Shown in pieces: positions 10,264 through 20,435 of a DNA stretch of 64,000 nucleotides. A program made the translations under genes and the position numbers. This stretch comes from Flavobacterium sp. (lineage in GTDB: Bacteria; Bacteroidota; Bacteroidia; Flavobacteriales; Flavobacteriaceae), in contig NZ_PNNA01000087.1 of the NCBI RefSeq assembly GCF_013823965.1, forward strand, positions 39,112 to 103,111, read 5' to 3'. Positions within the stretch are counted from its first letter, which is position 1. Every line of letters begins with the position of its first letter. The notes beneath the pieces are model-generated. The model saw only the letters and a program-made list of their open reading frames with translations, was not told the DNA's origin and searched no databases.

Positions 10264-11031
10264 ATGGGTAAAGTCATTGCGATTGCTAATCAAAAAGGAG
10301 GAGTTGGAAAGACGACAACGTCAATAAATCTCGCTGCTTCATTAGGTGTTTTAGAAAAAAAAGTATTACTTATAGACGCTGATCCCCAGGCAAATGCCAC
10401 TTCAGGATTGGGAATTGATGTTGAAACGGTCGAAATTGGAACCTATCAAATTCTGGAGCACAGCAATACGCCAAAGGAGGCGATAATTAAAAGTGCGTCT
10501 CCAAACGTGGATGTCATTCCTTCCCATATTGACCTTGTTGCCATCGAAATCGAATTGGTTGACAAAGAAAATAGGGAATACATGCTCAAAAAAGCTTTGG
10601 AAGAAATCAAGGAAGAATACGATTATATCATAATTGATTGTGCGCCATCGCTAGGTTTGTTAACTTTAAATGCTTTGACGGCATCAGATTCAGTGGTAAT
10701 TCCGATACAATGCGAATATTTTGCGTTGGAAGGATTGGGCAAATTATTGAATACCATCAAAAGTATCCAAAAAATCCACAATCCGGATTTAGACATTGAA
10801 GGATTGCTTTTGACCATGTTTGACTCGAGATTGCGTTTATCCAATCAAGTGGTCGAAGAGGTTCAAAAACATTTTAACGACATGGTTTTTGAAACCATTA
10901 TCCAACGAAACGTGAAATTGAGTGAAGCTCCCAGTTTTGGCGAAAGCATCATAAACTATGATGCCACAAGCAAAGGAGCCACGAATTACTTACAATTGGC
11001 CCACGAAATCATAAAGAAAAACAGCAAATAG
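10264..11031 (+). CDS. parA: Chromosome partitioning ATPase ParA/Soj
   Basis: Deviant Walker A NQKGGVGKTTTSINLA; DADPQANATSGLG. Confidence 0.95.
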   Translation: MGKVIAIANQKGGVGKTTTSINLAASLGVLEKKVLLIDADPQANATSGLGIDVETVEIGTYQILEHSNTPKEAIIKSASPNVDVIPSHIDLVAIEIELVDKENREYMLKKALEEIKEEYDYIIIDCAPSLGLLTLNALTASDSVVIPIQCEYFALEGLGKLLNTIKSIQKIHNPDLDIEGLLLTMFDSRLRLSNQVVEEVQKHFNDMVFETIIQRNVKLSEAPSFGESIINYDATSKGATNYLQLAHEIIKKNSK

Positions 11032-11035
11032 TTTT

Positions 11036-11935
11036 ATGGCAAAAGCACTGAAAAAACAAGCGTTGGGAAGAGGTTTATCAGCATTGTTGAAAGATCCGGA
11101 AAACGATATAAAATCCGTAACCGATAAAAATGCCGACAAAGTTGTTGGAAATATTATCGAACTCGAAATTGATGCCATCGAAATCAATCCGTTTCAGCCC
11201 AGAAGCAATTTCAACGAAGAATCTTTAAAAGAATTAGCTACTTCCATCAAGGAATTAGGCGTAATTCAACCCATTACGGTTCGAAAATTAGACTTCAATA
11301 AATACCAATTAATTTCTGGAGAACGACGTCTACGTGCTTCAACATTGGTCGGACTGACTACGGTTCCTGCTTATATTAGAATTGCTAACGACAACGAATC
11401 GTTGATTATGGCCTTGGTGGAAAACATCCAACGCCACGATTTAGATCCAATAGAAATTGCACTTTCCTACCAACGATTGATTGACGAAATTCAATTGACA
11501 CAAGAACAAATGAGCGAACGCGTGGGAAAAAAGCGTTCGACGATTGCCAATTATTTGAGACTTTTAAAATTAGACCCGATTATCCAAACCGGAATTCGTG
11601 ACGGTTTCATCAGCATGGGCCACGGTCGAGCGATAATCAACATCGAAAATCAAGACATCCAAGCCGATATTTACCAAAAAATCGTGAGCCAAAATCTTTC
11701 GGTTCGTGACACGGAAGCTTTGGTAAAAAATTATCAAGAAAGTTTGAAACCGAAGCCTGCAACCAAAGCAAAAGCTGCCTCGTTTGAAATTGCCGATACC
11801 GAAAAAAATACGTTCAACACCTATTTTGGTACCAAAGTCGATGTCAAAGTGGCCGGAAATGGCAAAGGAAAAATCACCATTCCCTTTCACTCCGAAGAAG
11901 ACTTCAACCGAATCATTAAACTAATAAAAGGCTAG
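11036..11935 (+). CDS. parB: Chromosome partitioning protein ParB/Spo0J
   Basis: NPFQPR...LISGERRLRAS...ENIQRHDLDPIEIA motifs. Confidence 0.95.
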   Translation: MAKALKKQALGRGLSALLKDPENDIKSVTDKNADKVVGNIIELEIDAIEINPFQPRSNFNEESLKELATSIKELGVIQPITVRKLDFNKYQLISGERRLRASTLVGLTTVPAYIRIANDNESLIMALVENIQRHDLDPIEIALSYQRLIDEIQLTQEQMSERVGKKRSTIANYLRLLKLDPIIQTGIRDGFISMGHGRAIINIENQDIQADIYQKIVSQNLSVRDTEALVKNYQESLKPKPATKAKAASFEIADTEKNTFNTYFGTKVDVKVAGNGKGKITIPFHSEEDFNRIIKLIKG

Positions 11936-12495
11936 TGCACAAAATCATTTTCATAGGTTTACTCTTCTTGTTTTTAGGAAGCAACTCCGTTTTTCCACAA
12001 CAGAAAACCGATGCTCCCTTGAAGGCAAAAGACACTTTGAAATCAATTGACATTGACCCTTTGACACCGGCAAAAGCAGCCTTTTATTCGGCTGTTTTAC
12101 CCGGATTGGGACAAGCTTACAATAAAAAATATTGGAAAATCCCCGTTGTTTACGGAGCAATTGGCACGAGTCTTTATTATTATATTGACAGCAACAAAAA
12201 ATACCACCAATACAGGGACGCCTACAAACGCAGGCTGGAAGGTTTCACTGATGATGAATTTGATTATCTAGATAAAACCAGATTGATTTCGGCCCAGAAA
12301 TTTTACCAAAGAAATCGAGATTTATCGGCATTGTTTGTGGTTGGTTTTTACGTGTTAAACATCATCGACGCCAATGTTGACGCCGCTTTAATACAATTTA
12401 ACGTAAATGAAAATTTGTCGTTGAGACCAGATGTATACATGAATGATGTAACATTAAAGGCAAATGTGGGTCTAACATTTAACTATAATTTTTAG
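11935..12495 (+). CDS. DUF5683 domain-containing membrane protein
   Basis: GTG start overlapping parB stop; [33 protein letters not shown]-type motif. Confidence 0.8.
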   Translation: [186 protein letters not shown]

Positions 12496-12508
12496 AAATT
12501 AAAAAAAA

Positions 12509-13213
12509 ATGAAAATTGCACTTTTAGGATACGGAAAAATGGGACAGACAATCGAAAGAATTGCGCTGGAAAGAGGTCATGAAATTGTTTTGAAAAAAGA
12601 CGAATTCAATACGTATGAAGGACTTTCGAATGCTGATGTTGCCATTGATTTTAGCATACCGGCCGTTGCCGTGGAAAACATTTCGAATTGTTTTCATGCC
12701 AATGTTCCCGTAATTTCTGGAACGACGGGCTGGTTAGAACATTATGATGAAATGGCGGCTCTTTGCAAGGATAAAAACGGTGCTTTTATTTCCAGCTCCA
12801 ACTTTAGTTTGGGGGTAAATCTTTTTTTTGAGCTTAATGAATATTTGGCGAAAATGATGTCAAAATTCGGTTCTTACAGCGTCGAAATGGAAGAAATTCA
12901 CCATACCCAAAAACTCGATGCTCCAAGTGGAACCGCAATTTCATTGGCAAAAGGTGTCATTGAAAATAGTGATTACACCAATTGGACATTGAAAGAAGCA
13001 AAAGAAAACCAAATTCATATCGAAGCCGTAAGAACTGAAAATGTTCCCGGAACACATACGGTAACCTATAATTCAGTGGTGGATACAATTGAAATAAAAC
13101 ACACGGCACACAACCGCGACGGATTTGCCCTTGGCGCAGTAATCGCTGCAGAATGGATCGTGGGCAAACACGGTATTTTTACAATGAAAGATGTTTTGAA
13201 TATACAAAGTTAG
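12509..13213 (+). CDS. dapB: 4-hydroxy-tetrahydrodipicolinate reductase
   Basis: GYGKMGQ N-terminus; EEIHHTQKLDAPSGTA; HTAHNRDGFALGAV. Confidence 0.95.
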   Translation: MKIALLGYGKMGQTIERIALERGHEIVLKKDEFNTYEGLSNADVAIDFSIPAVAVENISNCFHANVPVISGTTGWLEHYDEMAALCKDKNGAFISSSNFSLGVNLFFELNEYLAKMMSKFGSYSVEMEEIHHTQKLDAPSGTAISLAKGVIENSDYTNWTLKEAKENQIHIEAVRTENVPGTHTVTYNSVVDTIEIKHTAHNRDGFALGAVIAAEWIVGKHGIFTMKDVLNIQS

Positions 13214-13285
13214 CTATTCGAAATACGACCATAAAAATATCAAATATTATAAATCTAATATCAAAAATCTAATAACGTAAATAGT

Positions 13286-14839
13286 ATGACGTCATATCAA
13301 TGGTTTGTGTTTTTCTTGATTGTACAAGTAATTCACTTTTTAGGAACTTGGAAATTATATGAAGCTGCTGGCAGAAAACGTTGGGAAGCAGCGATTCCCG
13401 TGTATAATGCCATCGTTTTGATGAAAATAATTGGTCGCCCTACTTGGTGGACGATTTTGCTCTTCATTCCCATTATTAACCTGATCATGTTCCCGGTAAT
13501 TTGGGTAGAAACCTTGAGAAGTTTTGGAAAACGATCTTCTCTGGACACCGTTTTAGGAATCGCCACCTTAGGTCTGTATATTTGTTATGTAAATTATACC
13601 CAAAAACTAAGTTACGTTTCCGACAGAAGTTTAAATCCCGAAAACAAAACTGCCGATACCATCAGTTCGCTACTTTTTGCGATTATCGTGGCGACTTTGG
13701 TTCACACATACGTATTGCAACCTTATACAATTCCCACTTCTTCTTTGGAAAAATCATTGTTGGTTGGTGACTTTTTGTTCGTGAGCAAAATGAATTATGG
13801 AGCCCGAGTTCCAATGACCACTATCGCTTTGCCAATGGTGCACGATTCGATTCCATTGACCAAGAGAAAGTCATATTTGAATTGGCCTCAATTGCCTTAT
13901 TTCAGATTGCCAGCTTTCGAAAAAATAAAACATTCCGACATTGTCGTTTTCAACTGGCCAGCGGATACCGTTTACCGATTTTTTGACCGTTCTGGAAGAA
14001 AAGCAGTCATCAAACCAATTGACAAAAAATCGAATTATGTAAAACGTTGCGTGGGAATTCCTGGCGACAGTTTATCCATAAAAGACGGAATAGTGTACAT
14101 CAACGGACAAGTATTGGCTTTGCCAGAAAGAGCAAAACCGCAATATTCCTACCGAATCGCTTTGGATGGGAAAACACCAATAGATTTTGAATATTTGTTC
14201 AAAGACATGGACGTGACCGACGGCGCAGGATTCACCAGTGACGCCAGAGACACTTTATATGTAGGTGCATTGACAGACGCCAGTGCCCAAAGATTAAAAA
14301 ATGTTCCCGGAATTCTATCGGTAACCAGAGAAATATCCAAAGGTGTCGAAGATGGAATTTTCCCTCATATCAACAAATGGAATCGCGATAATTTTGGTCC
14401 AATATACATTCCAGAAGAAGGAAAAACGGTAGCCCTAAATTTTATGACTTTGCCTTTTTATAGCCGAATCATTACCGAATATGAAAAGAACAAACTGGAA
14501 ATTAAAGGCAGCGACATTTATATCAATGGCTTAAAAACAAAAACGTACACCTTCAAACAAAACTACTATTGGATGATGGGCGACAATCGCCACAGATCAG
14601 AAGACAGTCGTTACTGGGGTTACGTTCCCGCAGATCATATTGTGGGAAAACCAGTATTTATATGGATGAGTTGGGACACAAATGGCAAAGGATTTGGAAA
14701 AATCCGTTGGGAAAGATTGTTCACGACCGTTGGCGGAGACGGACAACCCCAATCGTATTTTAAATTTTTCTTGATTGCTTTGGTAGCCTTTTTTGTTGGT
14801 GAATATTTTTGGAAAAAAAGAAAAGAGAATAAAGCATAA
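13286..14839 (+). CDS. lepB: Signal peptidase I with N-terminal DUF5684-like membrane domain
   Basis: PYTIPTSSLEKSLLVGD (Ser box), KRCVGIPGDSL (Lys box), GDNRHRSEDSRYWG. Confidence 0.93.
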   Translation: MTSYQWFVFFLIVQVIHFLGTWKLYEAAGRKRWEAAIPVYNAIVLMKIIGRPTWWTILLFIPIINLIMFPVIWVETLRSFGKRSSLDTVLGIATLGLYICYVNYTQKLSYVSDRSLNPENKTADTISSLLFAIIVATLVHTYVLQPYTIPTSSLEKSLLVGDFLFVSKMNYGARVPMTTIALPMVHDSIPLTKRKSYLNWPQLPYFRLPAFEKIKHSDIVVFNWPADTVYRFFDRSGRKAVIKPIDKKSNYVKRCVGIPGDSLSIKDGIVYINGQVLALPERAKPQYSYRIALDGKTPIDFEYLFKDMDVTDGAGFTSDARDTLYVGALTDASAQRLKNVPGILSVTREISKGVEDGIFPHINKWNRDNFGPIYIPEEGKTVALNFMTLPFYSRIITEYEKNKLEIKGSDIYINGLKTKTYTFKQNYYWMMGDNRHRSEDSRYWGYVPADHIVGKPVFIWMSWDTNGKGFGKIRWERLFTTVGGDGQPQSYFKFFLIALVAFFVGEYFWKKRKENKA

Positions 14840-14846
14840 ATAAAAC

Positions 14847-14903
14847 GTTTCAAGTTTCAGGTTTAGAGTTCCAACTCAAAACCTGAAACTTCAAACTTGA
14901 AAC
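14847..14903. repeat. Imperfect inverted repeat between lepB and the WbqC-family gene
   Basis: GTTTCAAGTTTCAGGTTTAGAGTT / AACTCAAAACCTGAAACTTCAAACTTGAAAC. Confidence 0.75.
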
Positions 14904-14914
14904 AAACAAAACAA

Positions 14915-15541
14915 ATGAAAGCGTTATTACTTCCCACCTACTTTCCTTCGATTAGTCATTTTGTCGCGATGGCCCAATCTGAAAAAATCGTGTTCGAAAT
15001 GGAAGATAATTTCCAGAAACAAACCAATCGTAACCGAACTTATATTTACAGTCCAAACGGCGTTCAGTTGTTGAATATTCCCGTAAAACATTCCAAACAA
15101 ATCCATCAAAAAACGAAGGATATCAAAATTGAAACTGATTTTGATTGGCAAAAACAACATTTCAAATCATTGGAAGCGGCTTACCGAAGTTCCCCTTTCT
15201 TTGAATATTTTGAAGATGAAATTCGTCCCATTTTCGAAAAAAAACACACTTTCTTACTGGATTTGAATTTTGAAGCGATGAACATGGTTTCCAAATGTTT
15301 GCGAATGAAATTCGAATACGACACCACGCCCGAATACTTTCACGAAGTGGATTTGAACACCATTTTAGATTTCAGGACTTTGGCAGATGGAAAAAAAGAC
15401 AATTCGAAATTCGAAGTTTATACCCAAGTTTTTGAAGAAAAACATGGATTTTTAAACAATCTAAGCATTCTGGATTTGTTGTTTAATGAAGGAAGATATG
15501 CTTTGGATTATTTGAAAAACCAGAAATTGGCTCTAAAATAA
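14915..15541 (+). CDS. WbqC family protein
   Basis: MKALLLPTYFPSISHFVAMAQSEKIVFEMEDNFQKQTNRNRTYI; ATG at 14915 preferred over the upstream TTG in the ORF track. Confidence 0.85.
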   Translation: MKALLLPTYFPSISHFVAMAQSEKIVFEMEDNFQKQTNRNRTYIYSPNGVQLLNIPVKHSKQIHQKTKDIKIETDFDWQKQHFKSLEAAYRSSPFFEYFEDEIRPIFEKKHTFLLDLNFEAMNMVSKCLRMKFEYDTTPEYFHEVDLNTILDFRTLADGKKDNSKFEVYTQVFEEKHGFLNNLSILDLLFNEGRYALDYLKNQKLALK

Positions 15542-15554
15542 TTTATTGAACTCC

Positions 15555-16604
15555 CTATTCCATCGATAATTTTGCCATTATGGGGTAATGATCGGAGTTT
15601 TCAAATTCGGGAAAACTTTCAAATTTCTTGACCGTCATGTTTTGATCTGCAAAAATATAATCGATTCGGGCTGGATAATATCGAAATTTGTAAGTCGCTC
15701 CAAAACCTGTTCCGGCTTCCTCGAAACTGTCTTTTAATTTCCCTTTTATGTTTCGGTACACGTACGAAAAAGCACTGTTGTTCATGTCTCCGCAAATAAT
15801 GATTGGATAAGGACAGTCTTTTTTATGCTCCTTGAATATTTCGGCTTGCTGCTGCTGTTGCTTGAATGCTTTGCTGATTCGGGCAAAAAGTTTCTGGGAT
15901 TTTCCACCTTGATTGATGGCATCGATATTCTCGTTTATTTCGTTGACATCAGGAGAAATTTTTATGGACTGCAGGTGCATGTTATACACCCTGATAATGT
16001 CTTTTCCTTTTTTGATGTCGGCAAAAACGACATTATTGCTGGAATTTGGAAACACGATATGACCTTGATCGATAATGGGAAACTTGGAAAAGATGGCCTG
16101 ACCGGTTTTAATTTGGTTACCATCCATAAAAATATAACGATGGCGATAGACCTTCAAATCAATGTTGGCCGAGTTTGAATATTCCTGAATACACAATATA
16201 TCCGGGTTTTTATCATTGATAAAAGCAAGAATATTATCGGGAACATCGTCTCTTTCCAACCATTTGAATACATTGAACAGACGCACGTTGTAACTCATCA
16301 CAATAAAATCTTTCTCGGCTAACGGAAACTCTTTGGCTGAAAATTTGTAAAATTTATTGATAAAAGTAATGCCCATCAAAAGCACCAATCCGGACAAAAT
16401 CATGCGCTTTTTGAATTGAATTCCCCAATAAACAAAAAACAGCCCATTCAACACAAAGAACAACGGCATAAACAAGGTGAGTACAGCCAGAAAAGGAAAA
16501 GCCTTTGGCGCCAAAAAAGGCAAAATATAAGCAACGAAAGTCGATACGGTAAGCACCATATTCAAAAAAAACATTCCTTTATTAAACCACGAAAGGTTTT
16601 TCAT
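15555..16604 (-). CDS. Endonuclease/exonuclease/phosphatase family membrane protein
   Basis: VMSYNVRLFN...DILCIQEY...ICGDMNNSAFSYVYR...RIDYIFAD...SDHYPIMAKL. Confidence 0.9.
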   Translation of the reverse strand: MKNLSWFNKGMFFLNMVLTVSTFVAYILPFLAPKAFPFLAVLTLFMPLFFVLNGLFFVYWGIQFKKRMILSGLVLLMGITFINKFYKFSAKEFPLAEKDFIVMSYNVRLFNVFKWLERDDVPDNILAFINDKNPDILCIQEYSNSANIDLKVYRHRYIFMDGNQIKTGQAIFSKFPIIDQGHIVFPNSSNNVVFADIKKGKDIIRVYNMHLQSIKISPDVNEINENIDAINQGGKSQKLFARISKAFKQQQQQAEIFKEHKKDCPYPIIICGDMNNSAFSYVYRNIKGKLKDSFEEAGTGFGATYKFRYYPARIDYIFADQNMTVKKFESFPEFENSDHYPIMAKLSME

Positions 16605-16657
16605 ATTCTTATAATTTCATCGCAACAACCTGTGTCTGGACACAGCTGGCTAAATAC

Positions 16658-17524
16658 TTATTTTCCGGCCTTGAACAAAAATTCTTTTTCCTCTTTCGTC
16701 AAACAATCATAACCTGAACGACTGATTTTATCCAGTATTTCGTCTATCTGCTGTTGTGTTTTGTCTTTTGTCACAATCCTTGAAGCTGTCTTTTCCGTTG
16801 GTTTTTTGTAATTTTTGTGCACCTTTTTGAAGGGTGTCGATGGAGATTTTGTAAACAAATTAACAAAAAAATCTATTATGGATGAAACTATTTTACTCAA
16901 ATCGGTACCGTTTTCCAATAATTTGATAAATCCAAAACCAAAAAAGGCACCCGCCAAATGGGCAATATGCCCACCCGAATTGTCCAATCGAATTTGCATC
17001 AAGTCAATTATCAAAATAACAAGTGTTATGTGCCAAAGTTTCACGTTACCAATCAACAAGAGTCTGACATTCATCAAAGGACTGTAAGTTGTGGTAGCTA
17101 CCAAAATAGCCATAATTGCACCAGATGCTCCAACAATGGAAGCATTTAAATTTAAAAAATAATAACCCAGAACAAACATAAAACCAGCAAATATGGCACT
17201 CAACACATACAATCCCAACAATTGTTTTTGGTTAAAAAACGTAAGAAACAAAGTGCTGGAAAAATTTAAGACAATCATGTTGAAAAAAATATGGCCAAAT
17301 CCATCATGAAAGAAAGCGTAGGTCAACAAAGTCCAAGGTTTCGTTATGAAAATGGAAGGTTCTGATGACAGCGCAACCCAATTTGGAAAATCAAATGCGC
17401 CAACTCTGAATTGGTAAAAAAACACCAATGAAACCAAAAAGCAGGCAATATTCCAGTAAATCAACCTCTGGGCCATTCCACCGAATTTGTATTGCCTTTT
17501 TAAGTCGTCTATAATACTGTTCAT
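16658..17524 (-). CDS. Rhomboid family intramembrane serine protease
   Basis: GASGAIMAI catalytic Ser motif; GGHIAHLAGAFFGF catalytic His motif. Confidence 0.88.
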   Translation of the reverse strand: MNSIIDDLKRQYKFGGMAQRLIYWNIACFLVSLVFFYQFRVGAFDFPNWVALSSEPSIFITKPWTLLTYAFFHDGFGHIFFNMIVLNFSSTLFLTFFNQKQLLGLYVLSAIFAGFMFVLGYYFLNLNASIVGASGAIMAILVATTTYSPLMNVRLLLIGNVKLWHITLVILIIDLMQIRLDNSGGHIAHLAGAFFGFGFIKLLENGTDLSKIVSSIIDFFVNLFTKSPSTPFKKVHKNYKKPTEKTASRIVTKDKTQQQIDEILDKISRSGYDCLTKEEKEFLFKAGK

Positions 17525-17591
17525 TTTAGAGTTTGGATTTTTGATTCAACTGTAATAACTGGACATTGTACTGAATACTGGACACTTTTTG

Positions 17592-18404
17592 TTAGTTCCA
17601 ACGATTGTTGTTGAACTGGTTTTTCTTCCAAAACCACATCATCAAAAAGCCGGTCAACGCGCCTCCAACGTGAGCGAAATGCGCAATTCCAGTACTTCCT
17701 GCACCAAAAATGGATTGTCCCTTGAATCCTAAAAACAAATCGATAGCCAATATTCCTGGCACAAAATATTTGGCTTTTATGGGAACCGGAATAAACAACA
17801 AAGCCAATTCGGCATTCGGCATCATAAAAGCAAAAGCAACCAACAATCCATAAATAGCTCCCGAAGCTCCAACAACAGTTCCTTTTGAAATTATGGAAGC
17901 TTGGGCAATCGCATTAAATTGTTCTTGGGTACAGTGAACTCTTTCCAGAATCGAGTTAATTTCTCCTGCCATCATCTGTCCTTTTTCGTCAAAAAGAGAA
18001 GCATAGTCTGCATTCAACAATTGATGAATTTCCGAAGTGGACAAATTCAAACTAGAAACTTGCGACAACAACGAATGTATTTCATAATAATTCACTCCCG
18101 TATGCAACAATGCCGCTCCCAATCCACAGGAAATATAGAAAAACAAGAATTTTTTTCCGCCCCAAAAATGTTCCAAGGCACTACCAAAGGAATACAAGGC
18201 AAACATGTTGAACAAGATGTGCATCAAATTGGGAAAAGGCGCGTGCATGAACATGTGGGTGATGAATTGCCAACCCATAAACTTGTCGCTTTCTGGATAA
18301 TAAAGGGCAAAAAAATCATAAGCCACCGGCACAAAATACGAGCCGACAAAAAAGAGGATGTTAATTATTAAAAGTTGTTTTACAACCGGCGTGATGTTCA
18401 TCAT
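17592..18404 (-). CDS. Rhomboid family intramembrane serine protease
   Basis: HMFMHAPFPNLMHILFNMFAL, GASGAIYGLLVAF, IAHFAHVGGALTGF. Confidence 0.9.
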   Translation of the reverse strand: MMNITPVVKQLLIINILFFVGSYFVPVAYDFFALYYPESDKFMGWQFITHMFMHAPFPNLMHILFNMFALYSFGSALEHFWGGKKFLFFYISCGLGAALLHTGVNYYEIHSLLSQVSSLNLSTSEIHQLLNADYASLFDEKGQMMAGEINSILERVHCTQEQFNAIAQASIISKGTVVGASGAIYGLLVAFAFMMPNAELALLFIPVPIKAKYFVPGILAIDLFLGFKGQSIFGAGSTGIAHFAHVGGALTGFLMMWFWKKNQFNNNRWN

Positions 18405-20275
18405 AGGGCAAATTTTTTGTCTAAATCTTCCACACGCATCGTGATGAAAGTAGGTTTATGAAATGGGGAAACATTGGGGTCTTTGCAGGCAAAAAGCCCG
18501 TTGACCAAGTTTTCCTGTTCTTTTTGGGTTAAATAGGTTCCGGTTTTTACCGCCAAACTTCGTGCCATCGATTTGGCAATCGTGTCGTTCTGGCTGAAAC
18601 TGCTTTCCGGAATTCCGTCCTGCAAATCGCTCAACAATTGTTCCAAAACAATAGAAGCTTCACTCTCGGAAACATTGACGGGCAAACCCGAAATAACGAT
18701 GCTGTCGTCGTTGGTTTCCTCGAAAACAAAGCCCGTATTGGTCAATGAGGGTTTCAATTCGGTAATCAACTGCATTTCGCCATTGGAAAAAAACAACTGC
18801 AACGGAAACAACAATTGCTGGCTCGACGCCAAATTGACCGTGATGTTGGTCAAAAATTGTTCATACAAAATACGTTGGTGCGCACGTTGTTGGTCCACGA
18901 TGATCATTCCCGACTTTATCGGATTGACGATGTATTTTTTATGAATTTGGTGCGTTTTGTGCACCGCTTGCTCCACTTCTTCTCCATCAAACAAGGAAGA
19001 GGTCACTTCGTCATTCTCGAATGAAATCTCGTTTTCAACCGAAACCGTTTCCACTTCCGCAGTGTCGTGTTTCAAGCCCACATACAAACTTTCCCAGCTC
19101 GGCGCAACTTCCGGTTTTCTGTAACTGGAACCCGAATTCGCATAATGTTTGTTTGGTTTGTCTTCTTCCGAAAACGGATTGAAACTTCTGTCCACTTGAA
19201 TTGTAGGCGTTTCCGCTTCCACATCTTTGTAATGGTAGGGCGTGTCCAGATTGGCGTCGCGCTCAAAATCCAAAACGGGAGCCACGTTAAATTGTCCCAA
19301 ACTGTGCTTTATGGAAGCCCGCAAAATGGCATACAAAGCCGATTCGTCGTCAAACTTGATTTCGGTTTTTGTCGGGTGAATATTGATGTCTATCGAATTG
19401 GGAGGCACTTGAAGATACAGGAAATAACTCGGTTGCGAGCCGTCTTTCAAGAGTCCGTCGTAAGCTGCCATCACGGCGTGGTGCAAATAACCACTTTTGA
19501 TGAAACGATCATTGACAAAGAAAAACTGTTCTCCCCTATTTTTCTTGGCAAATTCGGGCTTGCAAACAAAACCTTGAACGTTCACAATTTCGGTTTCCTC
19601 GTTCACAGGAACCAATTTCTCGTTGGTTTTACCTGAAAAAACGTTGACAATTCGCTGCCTGAAACTCGAAGCCTGCAAATTGAACATTTCGCTTCCGTTG
19701 TGATAAAACGTAAAATAAATTTGGGGATGTGCCAAAGCCACTCTTTGAAACTCATCCACAATATGGCGGTATTCCACCACATCCGATTTCAAGAAATTAC
19801 GACGGGCAGGAATGTTGAAAAATAAATTTTTGACGGCAAATGAAGTTCCCTTTGGCAAAACCGCCACATCTTGTGACACAAATTTGCTGCCTTCAATGAC
19901 GATATGGGTTCCCAATTCTTCTTGATCTTGTTTGGTTTTCATTTCCACGTGGGCAATCGCGGCAATCGAAGCCAATGCTTCTCCACGAAATCCCTTGGTA
20001 TGCAGCGAAAACAAGTCTTCGGCTTGGCGGATTTTGGAAGTGGCATGACGTTCAAAACACAAACGAGCATCGGTAACGCTCATTCCCTTTCCGTTATCAA
20101 TAACTTGAACCAACGATTTTCCGGCATCTTTTATGATCAATTTGATATCGTTTGCCCCAGCATCAACGGCATTTTCAAGTAATTCCTTGACTACCGAAGC
20201 GGGTCGCTGCACGACTTCTCCAGCGGCAATTTGATTGGCAACATGATCGGGAAGTAATTGGATGATACTCGACAT
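18401..20275 (-). CDS. mutL: DNA mismatch repair protein MutL
   Basis: MSSIIQLLPDHVANQIAAGEVVQRPASVVKELLENAVDAGA; GFRGEALASI. Confidence 0.96.
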   Translation of the reverse strand: MSSIIQLLPDHVANQIAAGEVVQRPASVVKELLENAVDAGANDIKLIIKDAGKSLVQVIDNGKGMSVTDARLCFERHATSKIRQAEDLFSLHTKGFRGEALASIAAIAHVEMKTKQDQEELGTHIVIEGSKFVSQDVAVLPKGTSFAVKNLFFNIPARRNFLKSDVVEYRHIVDEFQRVALAHPQIYFTFYHNGSEMFNLQASSFRQRIVNVFSGKTNEKLVPVNEETEIVNVQGFVCKPEFAKKNRGEQFFFVNDRFIKSGYLHHAVMAAYDGLLKDGSQPSYFLYLQVPPNSIDINIHPTKTEIKFDDESALYAILRASIKHSLGQFNVAPVLDFERDANLDTPYHYKDVEAETPTIQVDRSFNPFSEEDKPNKHYANSGSSYRKPEVAPSWESLYVGLKHDTAEVETVSVENEISFENDEVTSSLFDGEEVEQAVHKTHQIHKKYIVNPIKSGMIIVDQQRAHQRILYEQFLTNITVNLASSQQLLFPLQLFFSNGEMQLITELKPSLTNTGFVFEETNDDSIVISGLPVNVSESEASIVLEQLLSDLQDGIPESSFSQNDTIAKSMARSLAVKTGTYLTQKEQENLVNGLFACKDPNVSPFHKPTFITMRVEDLDKKFAL

Positions 20276-20384
20276 TTTTAATAGTGTTCAGTGTTCGGAA
20301 ATCAGTGTTCAGTTAAAAACTGACGGGAACAAATTTAAGGAATTTACATTGGGATTGCTACCTAAATTAATCATAAAAAAAGAA

Positions 20385-20417
20385 AAAACCCATACCATCA
20401 AAAACAGTATGGGTTTT
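20385..20417 (-). terminator. Rho-independent terminator downstream of ribH
   Basis: AAAACCCATAC / GTATGGGTTTT hairpin, T-tract on minus strand. Confidence 0.8.
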
Positions 20418-20435
20418 AAAATTCCATCTTTTGTT

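Noticed and set aside
19067-19636. 189-aa plus-strand ORF antisense to mutL
   Set aside because: Shadow of mutL codons; R/F/V-rich composition typical of antisense frames.
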